NCBI RefSeq assembly: GCF_011008845.1 | Contig: NZ_JAAIWM010000005.1 | Coordinates: forward strand, 124,001-188,000 | Reading direction: 5' to 3' | DNA length: 64,000 nucleotides | From: Bacillus mesophilus | GTDB taxonomy: Bacteria; Bacillota; Bacilli; Bacillales; SA4 | Shown: positions 11,063-20,819 of the stretch, piece after piece | Layout: each line of letters begins with the position of its first letter | Numbering within the stretch: position 1 is the first letter of the stretch | Position numbers and translations under genes: made by a program | The notes under the pieces: generated by a model | Told to the model about the DNA's origin: nothing | What the model saw: the letters and a program-made list of their open reading frames with translations, nothing else | Databases searched by the model: none

Positions 11063-12244
11063 CTATTTTACTTCAATCATGATAGCGTCGCCTTGGCCTC
11101 CGCCGCTGCAGATTGATGCGATTCCGATTCCACCACCTCTACGCTTTAGCTCGTGTGCGAGGGTTATGATAATTCTTGCTCCGCTTGCACCAATTGGATG
11201 TCCTAGAGCTACGGCTCCACCGTTTACGTTTACTTTGTCTGGATCAAGTCCTGCTATTTCTTTACTTGCTAATGCTACAGCTGCAAACGCTTCGTTTACC
11301 TCAAATAAGTCGATTTCTTCTAATGTTTTGCCTGTTTTCTTTAATAGTTCATTTATGACAAGGCCTGGTGTTTTAGGGAAGTCCTTTGCTTCCACAGCAA
11401 TGGCTGTATGACCAATAATGGTTGCGAGTGGTTCTCTGCCTTCTTTATTGGCTCTTTCTTCACTCATTAAAACAAGAGCTGCTGCTCCATCATTGATTCC
11501 CGGTGCATTTCCGGCTGTGATACTACCAGCTGCCCCAAATACTGGTTTAAGCTTGCTTAATGCCTCGATCGAAGTTTCCTTACGTGGAGCTTCATCGTTC
11601 GTTATCACAATCGGATCTCCCTTACGAACCGGTACTGTCACTGGCACGATTTCGTCAGCTAACCTTCCCGACTCTATGGCTTGCATGGCTAATTGATGGC
11701 TACGAAATGCCCAAGAATCCTGGTCCTCTCGAGCTAGATCCATTTCAGTTGCTACCCCATTCCCATACTCGCCCATATGAACACCCTCAAATGAGCAGGT
11801 TAACCCGTCATGTACCATTAAATCCGTTACCGCAGCATCACCCATTCGAAGTCCCCAGCGTGCTTTTGGTAGTATGTATGGGGCATTGCTCATCGATTCC
11901 ATTCCACCTGCCACTATTACCTCTTCATCACCAAGACGAATCATCTGATCTGCTAATGTCACACTACGCATTCCAGAAGCACATACCTTATTAATCGTTT
12001 CAGTTTTAACATTCCAAGGTAAACCAGCGTTTCTAGATGCTTGCCTAGAAGGTAGCTGCCCTTGCCCTCCTTGTAAAACCGAGCCCATGATCACCTCTTG
12101 AACCACTTCAGTATCAACCTTTGCTCTATTTAATGCTTCCTTAATTGCAAACCCACCAAGCTCTGATGCAGAAAATGAGCTAAGCCCTCCTCCGAATTTA
12201 CCAAAAGGTGTACGAACACCACTTAAAATTACCGTTCTACCCAT
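11063..12244 (-). CDS. mmgA: Acetyl-CoA acetyltransferase (thiolase)
   Basis: This 393-residue type II thiolase splits acetoacetyl-CoA or makes it from two acetyl-CoA. All catalytic signatures are visible: nucleophilic Cys in NKVCASGMRS near residue 88, the His of GHPIGASGARI, and the second Cys in CSGGGQGDA close to the C terminus. The ATG has GGGGGAG 7 bases upstream. It is the first gene of the unit and is preceded by a FadR-like operator at 12311-12328, which fits fatty-acid-responsive expression. Confidence 0.95.
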   Translation of the reverse strand: MGRTVILSGVRTPFGKFGGGLSSFSASELGGFAIKEALNRAKVDTEVVQEVIMGSVLQGGQGQLPSRQASRNAGLPWNVKTETINKVCASGMRSVTLADQMIRLGDEEVIVAGGMESMSNAPYILPKARWGLRMGDAAVTDLMVHDGLTCSFEGVHMGEYGNGVATEMDLAREDQDSWAFRSHQLAMQAIESGRLADEIVPVTVPVRKGDPIVITNDEAPRKETSIEALSKLKPVFGAAGSITAGNAPGINDGAAALVLMSEERANKEGREPLATIIGHTAIAVEAKDFPKTPGLVINELLKKTGKTLEEIDLFEVNEAFAAVALASKEIAGLDPDKVNVNGGAVALGHPIGASGARIIITLAHELKRRGGGIGIASICSGGGQGDAIMIEVK

Positions 12245-12310
12245 TTACCGTCTCCCCCTCACTTAAAGTAAACGCTTACACTAACACTATAAAAATAACC
12301 TTATCTATAC

Positions 12311-12328
12311 CGACTGAACGCTCGCTCG
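12311..12328. promoter_or_regulatory. FadR-like operator upstream of mmgA
   Basis: CGACTGAACGCTCGCTCG lines up with TGACTGAATGCTCATTCA, the site in the fadF promoter, and differs from it only by transitions. B. subtilis FadR is known to bind TGAATGAnTAnTCATTCA-type sequences. I could not place a convincing -35/-10 pair here. Confidence 0.5.
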
Positions 12329-12334
12329 ACACTT

Positions 12335-12371
12335 TTTCAAAAAGAAGGTGTACGGGAAAATCGTACACCTT
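12335..12371 (-). terminator. Intrinsic terminator after fadF
   Basis: Perfect stem AAGGTGTACG / CGTACACCTT with loop GGAAAAT, followed on the minus strand by TCTTTTTG. Confidence 0.85.
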
Positions 12372-12407
12372 TCATTATATTCATAGTTTACTAGACTTAG
12401 ACTAAAA

Positions 12408-14525
12408 TTAAGACGCAAGTTCCTTCAGTTCACCTACTACTGATTTCTCTAAAATCTCAACTACATCTAAGGTTTGAACACTTTCTTCTACTTCTTTAGC
12501 TTTTGTGCCATCACTGATCATCGTTAAGCAGTATGGACAACCACTACTAATGACAGATGGATTAACAGCTAACGCTTGTTCAGTACGCGTTACGTTAATA
12601 CGAGTTCCTGAGTCCTCTTCCATCCACATTAAGCCTCCACCAGCTCCACAACACATACCAGTATCGCGGTTACGTTCCATCTCTACTAGCTTCACGCCAG
12701 GAATTGCCTTTAAGATCTCACGTGGTGGATCGTACACTTCATTGTAACGTCCTAAGTAACAAGAATCATGGAACGTAATCGTTTCATTTACTTCATACTG
12801 TGGCTTTAAGCGACCCTCTTTTACAAGCTCTGCTAAAAGCTCAGTATGATGATATACCTCAGCCTCAAGACCAAAGTCCGGATACTCATTTTTGAAAATA
12901 TTATAAGCATGAGGGTCGATTGTAACAATCTTCTTAATCTCATTCTTTTGGAACTCTTCAATATTCTTTGTAGCAAGCTCTTGGAATAAAAACTCGTTTC
13001 CTAAGCGACGCGGTGTATCTCCAGAGTTCTTTTCTTTATTTCCAAGGATTGCAAATTTCACACCAGCTTCATTTAAAAGCTTAGCGAAAGATAAAGCAAT
13101 CTTTTGGCTTCTGTTATCGTAAGATCCCATTGACCCTACCCAGAATAAATATTCAAACTCTTCACCTTGCTTGCTTAATTCTTTAACAGTTGGAATCACA
13201 ACATCTTCACGAGCTGTTCTCCAATCCTCACGCTCTTTACGGTTCAAGCCCCAAGGGTTTCCTTGACGTTCGATGTTTGTCATCGCACGTTGAGCATCTG
13301 CATCCATCTTACCTTCAGTTAATACTAAATAGCGACGAAGGTCAATAATCTTATCAACGTGCTCATTCATAACTGGACATTGATCCTCACAGTTACGACA
13401 GGTCGTACAGGCCCAAATTTCTTCTTCCGTAATAACTTCTCCAATCAAGCTTGGACTATAAGCAAGCTCAAGAGCTCCTGCTGATTCCTCTACACCTTTA
13501 CCTGAAGACATCATAGCTAATTGATTTCCTTGAGTATGAGAGAAAGCAACAGCCGGTACCCACGGTGATTTTGAAGTAACAACAGCACCAGTATTCGTTA
13601 AATGATCACGTAATTTTAAAATTAAATCCATTGGAGATAGCATCTTTCCTGTACCAGTTGCTGGACACATATTTGTACAGCGTCCACACTCTACACAGGC
13701 ATATAAATCAATTAACTGTGACTGAGTAAATTCTTCAATTTTCCCAACCCCAAATGATTCCTTTGTTTCATCTTCAAAATCAATCTTTTCTAGCTTCCCA
13801 GGTTTGGAAAGTCGGTTAAAAAATACGTTTGCAGGACCAGCAATTAAGTGGGCATGCTTTGATTGTGGTACATAAACTAAGAAAGTTAATAAGAATAGTA
13901 AGTGAATCCACCAAGCAATGTAAAACACGACAATAGAAGCCGTTTCACCGATTCCGGCAAAAATAAAGGCAAAGCCTGATGCGATTGGCTCACTCCAAGT
14001 TAATGGATGATCATGCCAGATTAGTCCCATTCCGTTTCCTAGAAGAACCGAAATCATTAGTCCACCAATGAACAAAAGTACTAATCCTGATTTAAACCCT
14101 CTCTTAAGACGGACAAGCTTTTCAACATAACGACGATGAAAGGCCCAGACTACCGCTACTAAAATCATAAATGTAACAATTTCCTGGAAGAAGGTGAATG
14201 CTGGATAAAGTGGTCCTAATGGTAAATGAGAACCTGGTGCGATTCCCTTCCAAATAAAATCAATAGCACCGAACTGAACAAGAATAAATCCATAAAAGAA
14301 CATAACGTGAATAATTCCACTTTTCTTATCCTTCAATAATTTCTTCTGCCCAAAAACGTTTACCCAAATTTTTTCCATTCTTTCTTTGAACTTACCATCA
14401 AACTCCACTTTTCTTCCTAACTTAATGTAGGATAAGCGTGTCCGAATTAAGTAAATAAATAAGTGAAATGCGTAAGCGGTTACAATCAAAAACGCAATTA
14501 GATTAATCCATAATAATCCACTCAT
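12408..14525 (-). CDS. fadF: FadF-type membrane iron-sulfur oxidoreductase (YwjF; ETF-quinone role proposed)
   Basis: This 705-residue protein has three parts. Residues 1-230 contain about six membrane helices of the nitrate-reductase gamma type. A ferredoxin part carries two 4Fe-4S motifs, CVECGRCTNMCP and CTTCRNCEDQCP. The C-terminal part has two heterodisulfide-reductase-type CCG segments, with CCGAGGG and SGCPYC. This is the layout of B. subtilis YwjF/FadF, a FadR-regulated gene thought to move electrons from acyl-CoA dehydrogenases via ETF to menaquinone. Its own promoter carries a FadR-like site, and it ends in its own terminator before mmgA. Confidence 0.92.
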   Translation of the reverse strand: MSGLLWINLIAFLIVTAYAFHLFIYLIRTRLSYIKLGRKVEFDGKFKERMEKIWVNVFGQKKLLKDKKSGIIHVMFFYGFILVQFGAIDFIWKGIAPGSHLPLGPLYPAFTFFQEIVTFMILVAVVWAFHRRYVEKLVRLKRGFKSGLVLLFIGGLMISVLLGNGMGLIWHDHPLTWSEPIASGFAFIFAGIGETASIVVFYIAWWIHLLFLLTFLVYVPQSKHAHLIAGPANVFFNRLSKPGKLEKIDFEDETKESFGVGKIEEFTQSQLIDLYACVECGRCTNMCPATGTGKMLSPMDLILKLRDHLTNTGAVVTSKSPWVPAVAFSHTQGNQLAMMSSGKGVEESAGALELAYSPSLIGEVITEEEIWACTTCRNCEDQCPVMNEHVDKIIDLRRYLVLTEGKMDADAQRAMTNIERQGNPWGLNRKEREDWRTAREDVVIPTVKELSKQGEEFEYLFWVGSMGSYDNRSQKIALSFAKLLNEAGVKFAILGNKEKNSGDTPRRLGNEFLFQELATKNIEEFQKNEIKKIVTIDPHAYNIFKNEYPDFGLEAEVYHHTELLAELVKEGRLKPQYEVNETITFHDSCYLGRYNEVYDPPREILKAIPGVKLVEMERNRDTGMCCGAGGGLMWMEEDSGTRINVTRTEQALAVNPSVISSGCPYCLTMISDGTKAKEVEESVQTLDVVEILEKSVVGELKELAS

Positions 14526-14603
14526 ATTACGACCCCTTTCTCTGTAATATCATAGTCGTTCTAAAAACAGTATTAATTTTCAGACTTCTAAACTCCTATC
14601 TCT

Positions 14604-14631
14604 ATTATAATATGAATGAGCATTCAGTCAA
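14604..14631 (-). promoter_or_regulatory. fadF promoter with embedded FadR-like operator
   Basis: On the minus strand TTGACT (14631-14626), 16 bp, TATAAT (14609-14604). The 18-bp sequence TGAATGAGCATTCAGTCA at 14613-14630 fills the space between the two boxes and overlaps the -35. It is close to the B. subtilis FadR consensus. A bound repressor here would block polymerase. Confidence 0.8.
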
Positions 14632-14720
14632 TATGCTTTTATTTGTAAATGAATCAATTCTTTTCTTTAGGTGAAACTAAAATTCAATGTTCATTACTCG
14701 TTTAACTAGGAGGAATAGTA

Positions 14721-15914
14721 ATGGAACTCGTACTACTTGTACTCTTCATTATATTTTTATGGATGGCTTTTGATTACCGACTTGGACGGATTTCACATAT
14801 AAAAAAAGTAAATATGCAAGAATACCCATTAAGAAAAAGTGATATTTCTTTATTTATTACGGGGCAAAGTTTATATAAAGATTTATTTCATCATATTGAG
14901 CACGCTACAAATCATATTCACGTTCTCTTTTATATTGTAAAAGATGATGAAATCAGCAAAGAATTTCTTCAACTTTTAATGAAAAAGGCACAAGATGGGG
15001 TAGAAGTTAGACTTTTGCTTGACCGTATTGGAAGTAAAGATATAACGAAGAAGATGCAAAAGGACCTAAAGGAAAATGGAGTTCTTTTTTCATTTTGTCA
15101 TGTACCTAAGCTCCCATATCTTTTTTATTCCATTAATGAAAGGAATCACCGTAAAATTTCAGTGATCGATGGGCGAATCGGTTATCTTGGTGGCTTCAAT
15201 ATCGGGAAAGAATACATCGGACTGAATCCGAAATTAGGGGATTGGCGGGATTACCATTTAAGAATTGAAGGCGAAGGAGTTCAAGATCTTCAAAAGCAAT
15301 TTATCTATGATTGGGAAGATGCAACTAAATATACAATTCCTTCTAACTCAACCTATTACCCAACTCCTCATCAAGGTGAAATAACCCATAAGGTAGTCCC
15401 TACAAACGCAGTCTTTTTAGAAAAGGTCTTTATCGAGCTGATAAAAAATGCTAAAAAAGAAATTATCATTGGGACTCCTTATTTTATTCCAAGTGCTCCA
15501 CTGTTTGAAGAGCTTATACATGCTGCAAAAAAGGGTATAGATGTTAAAGTAATCGTGCCCATAATCGGTGACCATCCCCTAGTAAAAGAAGCAGCCTTTC
15601 CATATTTCAAACCTTTACTAGACGCAGGATGTAAAGTATATCGATACAATTCAGGATTTTTCCATGCTAAGGTAATCGTCATCGATGAACAGGTTTGTGA
15701 TATCGGAACAGCTAATTTTGATAAAAGAAGCTTGTATCTCAATCACGAAATCAATTGCCTAATTTATAATCAGCCTTTTATTCGAAAAGTAAGATCACTC
15801 TTATTACAAGATATACAAACCTCAGAGGAGGTAACACCTGAGCTACTCGCAAACCGTTCCTTCCTACAAAGAGGAAAAGAAGCCTTTTCAACACTTGTTT
15901 CTGGATTTTTATAA
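14721..15914 (+). CDS. clsB: Minor cardiolipin synthase ClsB (YwjE)
   Basis: This 397-residue phospholipase D superfamily protein has one N-terminal membrane helix (residues 2-18) and two HxKxxxxD signatures, NHRKISVIDGRIGYLGGFN and FHAKVIVIDEQVCDIGTANF. It condenses two phosphatidylglycerols to cardiolipin at the membrane. The length matches B. subtilis YwjE (about 398) rather than the longer two-helix ClsA/YwiE. The order ywjF-ywjE-ywjD is also conserved. The ATG is preceded by AGGAGG 7 bases upstream. Confidence 0.9.
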   Translation: MELVLLVLFIIFLWMAFDYRLGRISHIKKVNMQEYPLRKSDISLFITGQSLYKDLFHHIEHATNHIHVLFYIVKDDEISKEFLQLLMKKAQDGVEVRLLLDRIGSKDITKKMQKDLKENGVLFSFCHVPKLPYLFYSINERNHRKISVIDGRIGYLGGFNIGKEYIGLNPKLGDWRDYHLRIEGEGVQDLQKQFIYDWEDATKYTIPSNSTYYPTPHQGEITHKVVPTNAVFLEKVFIELIKNAKKEIIIGTPYFIPSAPLFEELIHAAKKGIDVKVIVPIIGDHPLVKEAAFPYFKPLLDAGCKVYRYNSGFFHAKVIVIDEQVCDIGTANFDKRSLYLNHEINCLIYNQPFIRKVRSLLLQDIQTSEEVTPELLANRSFLQRGKEAFSTLVSGFL

Positions 15915-15981
15915 TAAGTATTTAGGACTATTTCACATTTATCATGAAGCGGCCAAACATGTAATAAAGGGGAGAATAACC

Positions 15982-16935
15982 ATGAGAATTCGATTTGGAT
16001 ATGTATCAACTGCCCTTTCCCTTTGGGATGGCTCCCCCTCTAAAACCATCACCTTCACCAATTGGAAAAAGCTCAAAAAAGATGAGCGCAAAACTAAACT
16101 AATCGAAGTGGCTAAACAAAATATACGAAATACTAAGCGTGCCCTTTTATATAATATCGCACATGAAATAGACCTCTATCGCATGTCCTCTTCCATCGTT
16201 CCACTTGCCACTCATCCAGAGGTAAAGTGGAACTATGCGAAGGATTTAGAGGAAGATTTCAAAGATCTTGGCGAGACTGTAAACCACTATAATTTAAGAG
16301 TGAGTCTTCACCCTAACCAATATACCTTGTTTACAAGTGAGCGTGAACAAGTAACACTAAATGCGGTGGAAGACATGAAATATCATTATAAAATATTTAA
16401 AACAATGGGAGTGGAAAAACGCGGGTTAATAAATATTCACGTCGGGGGAGCTTACGGTGATAAATCAGAAGCCATCAAACGTTTTAATGAAAACATAAAA
16501 CTTGTACCGAAACCTATTAAGAATAGAATGACACTAGAAAATGACGATAAAACCTATACAACGACTGAGACATTGAACGTGTGTAAAGAACACAATATTC
16601 CAGTTATGTTTGATTATCATCATCATATGGCAAACCTTAGTGAAGAACCACTAGATGAGCTGTTACCAGCTGTGTTTAAGACGTGGGATCACTTTGGTTT
16701 AATTCCAAAAGTACACATTTCCTCACCTAAATCAGAGTCTAAATTTAGGCACCATGCTGATTTTGTCAGCTTAGAATTTATCATACCTTTTCTAAACTTG
16801 GCAAAAGAGATTGGAACGGACTTTGACATTATGATCGAAGCCAAGGAAAAGGATCGTGCTTTATTTAAGTTAGTTGAAGAAGTATCTAAAATACGTGGTG
16901 TCAAAAGAATCAATGGTGGTACCGTTGAATGGTAA
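15982..16935 (+). CDS. uvsE: UV DNA damage endonuclease
   Basis: This 317-residue TIM-barrel enzyme incises DNA 5 prime to UV photoproducts. Family segments seen are MRIRFGYVSTALSLWD at the start, LRVSLHPNQYTLF, INIHVGGAYGDK, RMTLENDDKTYTT, and MFDYHHHMAN, which carry the His, Glu and Asp metal ligands expected for UvsE. ATG 15982 follows GGGGAG; the open frame extends upstream to 15895 but that part overlaps clsB and is not conserved. B. subtilis ywjD is the equivalent gene. Confidence 0.93.
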   Translation: MRIRFGYVSTALSLWDGSPSKTITFTNWKKLKKDERKTKLIEVAKQNIRNTKRALLYNIAHEIDLYRMSSSIVPLATHPEVKWNYAKDLEEDFKDLGETVNHYNLRVSLHPNQYTLFTSEREQVTLNAVEDMKYHYKIFKTMGVEKRGLINIHVGGAYGDKSEAIKRFNENIKLVPKPIKNRMTLENDDKTYTTTETLNVCKEHNIPVMFDYHHHMANLSEEPLDELLPAVFKTWDHFGLIPKVHISSPKSESKFRHHADFVSLEFIIPFLNLAKEIGTDFDIMIEAKEKDRALFKLVEEVSKIRGVKRINGGTVEW

Positions 16936-16951
16936 TTACTCAAATCCCATA

Positions 16952-16987
16952 AGAAATGCTGCCCCCAAGGCAACATTTCTTTTTTTA
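16952..16987 (+). terminator. Intrinsic terminator after uvsE
   Basis: AGAAATGCTGCC / GGCAACATTTCT stem followed by TTTTTTT. Confidence 0.85.
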
Positions 16988-16991
16988 GAGT

Positions 16992-17498
16992 TTATTTTAT
17001 CCTTTTAATTGTTACTGATTTGTCTGGGAAGTGTAATAAGACATTTCCACCTGATGAAAATAGAACTTCAAATGATATTTTTGATTGGTCAATCGGCAGA
17101 AATTCTTGATATAACCAATCATCTATTTCTCTGTGAAAAACACTTTCCTGATTATCAAAATTATAGTGGTTGTAATTATAAAAAGAGACATTTTGAAAAC
17201 TCAATACCCATAACTTCTCGTTTTCTATATTTTCAACATCACTTGAAACTGTGAAATGTACGCTTAAATTAAGAAGACTTTCATGTTTCATTTCCATCTT
17301 GATTAGACGGTAGTCGTGAAAACCCCAGGAGTAAAAATGTTCAAAAACATCGTGTGGTAATCGGTTAGTCAAAGTCTCAAATATTTCGCTATATTTAATA
17401 AAACACTTTATCCATTGTAAATTATTGCGGTTACTTTCTTCTTCACTGATATTATCCATATTTTGAGCTAAATGTAAGTCATATGAAAAATATTTCAT
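16992..17498 (-). CDS. Hypothetical protein, possibly DUF4085-like
   Basis: This 168-residue soluble protein begins MKYFSYDLHLAQNM and ends in a beta-rich segment SFEVLFSSGGNVLLHFPDKS. Both features resemble DUF4085-type proteins, but the match is weak and no function can be assigned. It is acidic and unusually rich in Asn, Tyr and Phe compared with neighbours. The ATG is preceded by AGGAGAGG, a good ribosome-binding site, so I take it as real. It stands alone between uvsE and argS, where B. subtilis has no equivalent, suggesting an acquired gene. Confidence 0.6.
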   Translation of the reverse strand: MKYFSYDLHLAQNMDNISEEESNRNNLQWIKCFIKYSEIFETLTNRLPHDVFEHFYSWGFHDYRLIKMEMKHESLLNLSVHFTVSSDVENIENEKLWVLSFQNVSFYNYNHYNFDNQESVFHREIDDWLYQEFLPIDQSKISFEVLFSSGGNVLLHFPDKSVTIKRIK

Positions 17499-17664
17499 AT
17501 ATTACCTCTCCTATCTTCATCTTTAACCCTTCTACTCGTTAGTTTAAGTGTAACACTTCACAAGCTCTCTACTAATTTTAATATAAAATTACAATTAATG
17601 GATGGACCTCTTAGATTCACTTGAGCTAATGACCTATCAATTAACATTGTACGTTGAAATAGAA

Positions 17665-17705
17665 GGAAAAAACAACAGACCAAATCATATTCGATTTGGT
17701 CTGTT
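17665..17705 (-). terminator. Intrinsic terminator after argS
   Basis: Perfect 13-bp stem AACAGACCAAATC / GATTTGGTCTGTT, followed on the minus strand by GTTTTTTCC. Confidence 0.85.
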
Positions 17706-17754
17706 AATTAGTAAACTACTTCATATCGTTCATTTGGAGAAGGTTTTTAAAGTC

Positions 17755-19425
17755 TTACATTTTTTCAGGAGCAGATACCCCGATTAGTGATAAAGAATTC
17801 TTCAAGGTAATCTGGACTGCTTTCATTAAAGCAATTCGAACCTGACTTAGCTCTAGCTGTTCAGCGTCTAGTACCTTTTCTGCATTATAAAAACTATGAA
17901 GTGTTGAGGCTAGCTCGAACACATAGTTTGTCATTCGGTGAGGCATTCGTTTTTCCGCTGCTTCTGTAATTGCAGCCGGGAATTCACCAAGCTTCTTTAA
18001 TAGCTCAATTTCCTTTTCAGAATGAACTAAATCAAGATTTAACTCACTGCTTTCCGGTATATTCAGTTCTTCTCCTTGACGTAAAATGCTGCAGATTCTC
18101 GCATGAGCATATTGCGCATAGTACACTGGGTTTTCATTGGATTTTGAGACAGCTAAGTCCATGTCAAAGTCCATATGAGAATCAGCACTTCTCATCGCAA
18201 AGAAGTAACGCATTGCATCAACGCCTACTTCATCCATCAATTCACGAAGGGTAACTGCTTTCCCCGTTCTTTTGGACATCTTCACCTTTTCACCATTTTG
18301 ATAAAGTTGAACCATCTGGATAATTTCAACCTCTAATACATCAGGACCATAGCCAAGAGATTGAATGGCCGCTTTCATACGTGGGATATATCCATGATGA
18401 TCGGCTCCCCAAATGTTAATTAGCTTTTCATGTCCTCTTTCTAGCTTGTTCTTGTGATACGCAATATCTGGAGTTAAATAGGTATATGATCCGTCATTTT
18501 TAATTAATACACGATCTTTATCATCTTGATAGTCTGTTGAACGTAGCCATGTAGCACCATCTAGCTCAAAGATCATTCCTTGTTCACGAAGTGTTGCTAA
18601 TGCATCATCAATCTTACCATCTTTATATAAAGAGCTCTCTGAATACCAAACATCAAATGGGACACGGAAGCTTTCTAGATCCTTCTGAAGCTTAGCTAAT
18701 TCATATTTAAGTCCATATTGACGGAAAAATTGGTATCTTTCCTCTTCGGTTGATGTAGCATACTGATCACCAAATTCTGTTGCAAGCTGCTTTCCAATTT
18801 CAATGATATCAGCACCATGATAACCATCCTCTGGCATCTCCTTATCCTGACCAAGCGCTTGGAAATATCGTGCTTCAACCGAAAGAGCTAGATTATGTAT
18901 TTGATTTCCTGCATCATTGATATAATATTCTCTCGTCACTTCGTATCCAGCTTTTTCAAGGATATTACATAGAGAATCTCCTACCGCCGCTCCACGAGCA
19001 TGACCTAGATGAAGGTCACCAGTTGGGTTAGCTGAAACAAACTCCACATTTACCTTTTCTTTATTACCTTTTTCCGCCTGACCATATTGTTCTCCTGCCT
19101 TAAGAATCGAAGGAATTAGGTCTGCTAAATAACGATTATTCATATAAAAATTGATAAAACCAGGACCAGCAATCTCAATCTTTTCAATGGATGCCTTCGT
19201 TTGGTCTAAATTCTTAACTAATTCCTCAGCAATAGCTCTAGGAGCCTTTTTTGCAACACGAGCAAGCTGCATAGCCATATTGGTCGCATAATCACCATGA
19301 GCCTTCTCCTTTGGAAGCTCTAAAATCACATCTGGAATTTGTTCTTCTGTTGCAAGACCTGCTTTAAGAACCGCTGCCTTAATCTCTTCCTTTAGGCGTT
19401 CTTTTACTTGTTCAACCACATTCAT
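17755..19425 (-). CDS. argS: Arginyl-tRNA synthetase
   Basis: This 556-residue class I synthetase charges tRNA-Arg. Visible motifs are the HIGH-type [13 protein letters not shown] near residue 135, [12 protein letters not shown] (a KMSKS-type loop), the N-terminal ArgRS additional domain, and the C-terminal DALR anticodon-binding domain ending [15 protein letters not shown]. The ATG directly follows the TAG stop of ywiB, and its ribosome-binding site AAGGAGG lies in the ywiB end, so the two are translationally linked. I see no T-box leader. Confidence 0.97.
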   Translation of the reverse strand: MNVVEQVKERLKEEIKAAVLKAGLATEEQIPDVILELPKEKAHGDYATNMAMQLARVAKKAPRAIAEELVKNLDQTKASIEKIEIAGPGFINFYMNNRYLADLIPSILKAGEQYGQAEKGNKEKVNVEFVSANPTGDLHLGHARGAAVGDSLCNILEKAGYEVTREYYINDAGNQIHNLALSVEARYFQALGQDKEMPEDGYHGADIIEIGKQLATEFGDQYATSTEEERYQFFRQYGLKYELAKLQKDLESFRVPFDVWYSESSLYKDGKIDDALATLREQGMIFELDGATWLRSTDYQDDKDRVLIKNDGSYTYLTPDIAYHKNKLERGHEKLINIWGADHHGYIPRMKAAIQSLGYGPDVLEVEIIQMVQLYQNGEKVKMSKRTGKAVTLRELMDEVGVDAMRYFFAMRSADSHMDFDMDLAVSKSNENPVYYAQYAHARICSILRQGEELNIPESSELNLDLVHSEKEIELLKKLGEFPAAITEAAEKRMPHRMTNYVFELASTLHSFYNAEKVLDAEQLELSQVRIALMKAVQITLKNSLSLIGVSAPEKM

Positions 19426-19863
19426 CTATAATTCCTCCTTAAATTGAACATCAAGCTTGTATAACCCAACTAATTGACCCTGCATTCTTAATGTATATGT
19501 TAAGCCGAACATCCCGCTACGGTTATGTTCATCCCATTTATGTTGTAGATCTTCTGTATGGGCCGTCATTTCAATCTTTATTTCAGGTGTTTCATGAATA
19601 CCTTTGGTTTTCTTATGTAGCTCAAATGGAATCCTCATATTGACAGAACCAGAACGCTTAATCCATGCATCCTGATCACTCCACTTTATGGTCGTTTTAA
19701 TTGGACCTTGACCTTCAAGTTGTTCATTAAACATTAAATAGTATTGACCTTCTTTTATGTAATATAGACCATTTGTATTAAATGATATTTGAGTTTGCTC
19801 TTCCTGATCCTTTATATCACTAGAAAACTTTATATCAACCGGAACCTTTACCGCTTGTCCCAA
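19426..19863 (-). CDS. ywiB: DUF1934 beta-barrel protein YwiB
   Basis: This protein of about 145 residues matches the DUF1934/YwiB family, a calycin-like beta barrel of unknown ligand that lies directly upstream of argS in Bacillaceae. Alternating beta segments are apparent, for example NGLYYIKEGQYYLMFNE and FGLTYTLRMQ. Choice of start: TTG at 19863 has TAAGGGTG 8 bases upstream, whereas the in-frame GTG at 19872 sits on top of that site. The GTG start would add only three residues. No catalytic residues can be assigned. Confidence 0.85.
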   Translation of the reverse strand: MGQAVKVPVDIKFSSDIKDQEEQTQISFNTNGLYYIKEGQYYLMFNEQLEGQGPIKTTIKWSDQDAWIKRSGSVNMRIPFELHKKTKGIHETPEIKIEMTAHTEDLQHKWDEHNRSGMFGLTYTLRMQGQLVGLYKLDVQFKEEL

Positions 19864-20039
19864 CCATCTCACACCCTTAACGTTTATAACTTTATAAGTA
19901 TATAGATAACTTCACAAACTTTCAACTTCATTCAAGTTTAACTTATACCTTCTCGTAAGCACAGAGATTGATAAAGAATATTCCCTATCGGTTTAGTAAA
20001 AAATAACATAAAGTAGGTACATAGAATAGGGGTAAAGAG

Positions 20040-20759
20040 ATGGAAACGTTAAAAGAACTTGCTGTTGTTTTAGGTAGAATACTTACTATTTTACCACTTG
20101 TATTATTCATGACTTTATATATGGGAAGAAGATCAATAGGACAGCTTCCTGTTTTTGATTTTTTAGCGATTATTACTCTAGGTGCAGTCGTTGGGGCAGA
20201 CATTGCTGACCCCAATATTGAGCATATTCATACAGCCTTTGCTGTCATTGTGATTGCCATTTTCCAAAAGCTAATTGCTCGCCTAAAAATTCACAATCGA
20301 AAAATTGGTAGAAAACTAACACTAGAACCTGTCGTTGTCATACAGGATGGTACGTTTATTATAAAAAATATAAACCGCATTCAATACTCGATTGATAATA
20401 TCTTAACGATGCTCCGAGAAAAGGATGTTTTTGATATACAAGAAGTACATCTTGCCATTGTTGAGGGCAGTGGAAACTTATCAGTGCTAAAAAAGGCACC
20501 TCATACCACCGTTACGAGAAAAGACCTTCAGATTAGTGACCCTAACGTCTCCATTGGGTATCCAGTAATTGTTGAAGGAAAGTTGTATGAAACGGTTTTA
20601 CACGAATTCTCATTAAATGAACAGTGGTTAATGAAGGAGATGAAGAGTAAAGGTATTCATAGGGTAGAAGATGTGTTTTTTGCCTCTATTAATAGAGAGC
20701 AGCAATTAATGATTACTGAAAAACAGCAGAATCTATCTACTCCTCAGTTATTTCATTAG
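20040..20759 (+). CDS. DUF421 membrane protein
   Basis: This 239-residue protein has three N-terminal membrane helices (roughly residues 8-25, 35-55 and 58-78) and a cytoplasmic DUF421/YetF-type domain. The domain includes RKLTLEPVVVIQDGTFIIKNINR and DIQEVHLAIVEGSGNLSVLKK. Bacillus has several paralogues (for example YetF, YdfR, YrbG families), some linked to spore resistance or germination, but no biochemical role is certain. The ATG has AGGGGTAAAGAG just upstream. It is monocistronic and convergent with speB. Confidence 0.85.
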   Translation: METLKELAVVLGRILTILPLVLFMTLYMGRRSIGQLPVFDFLAIITLGAVVGADIADPNIEHIHTAFAVIVIAIFQKLIARLKIHNRKIGRKLTLEPVVVIQDGTFIIKNINRIQYSIDNILTMLREKDVFDIQEVHLAIVEGSGNLSVLKKAPHTTVTRKDLQISDPNVSIGYPVIVEGKLYETVLHEFSLNEQWLMKEMKSKGIHRVEDVFFASINREQQLMITEKQQNLSTPQLFH

Positions 20760-20784
20760 GGAGAAATTAAATTGTAATTAAAAA

Positions 20785-20813
20785 AGCTGAGGAGCAAATG
20801 CCTGTCCTCAGCT
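20785..20813. terminator. Bidirectional terminator between DUF421 gene and speB
   Basis: AGCTGAGGA / TCCTCAGCT stem preceded by AAAAA and followed by TCTTATATTATTTTTT. Confidence 0.7.
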
Positions 20814-20819
20814 CTTATA

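Noticed and set aside
11560..11994. 144-codon plus-strand frame
   Set aside because: Antisense to mmgA, no ribosome-binding site, Pro/His/Leu-rich shadow composition.
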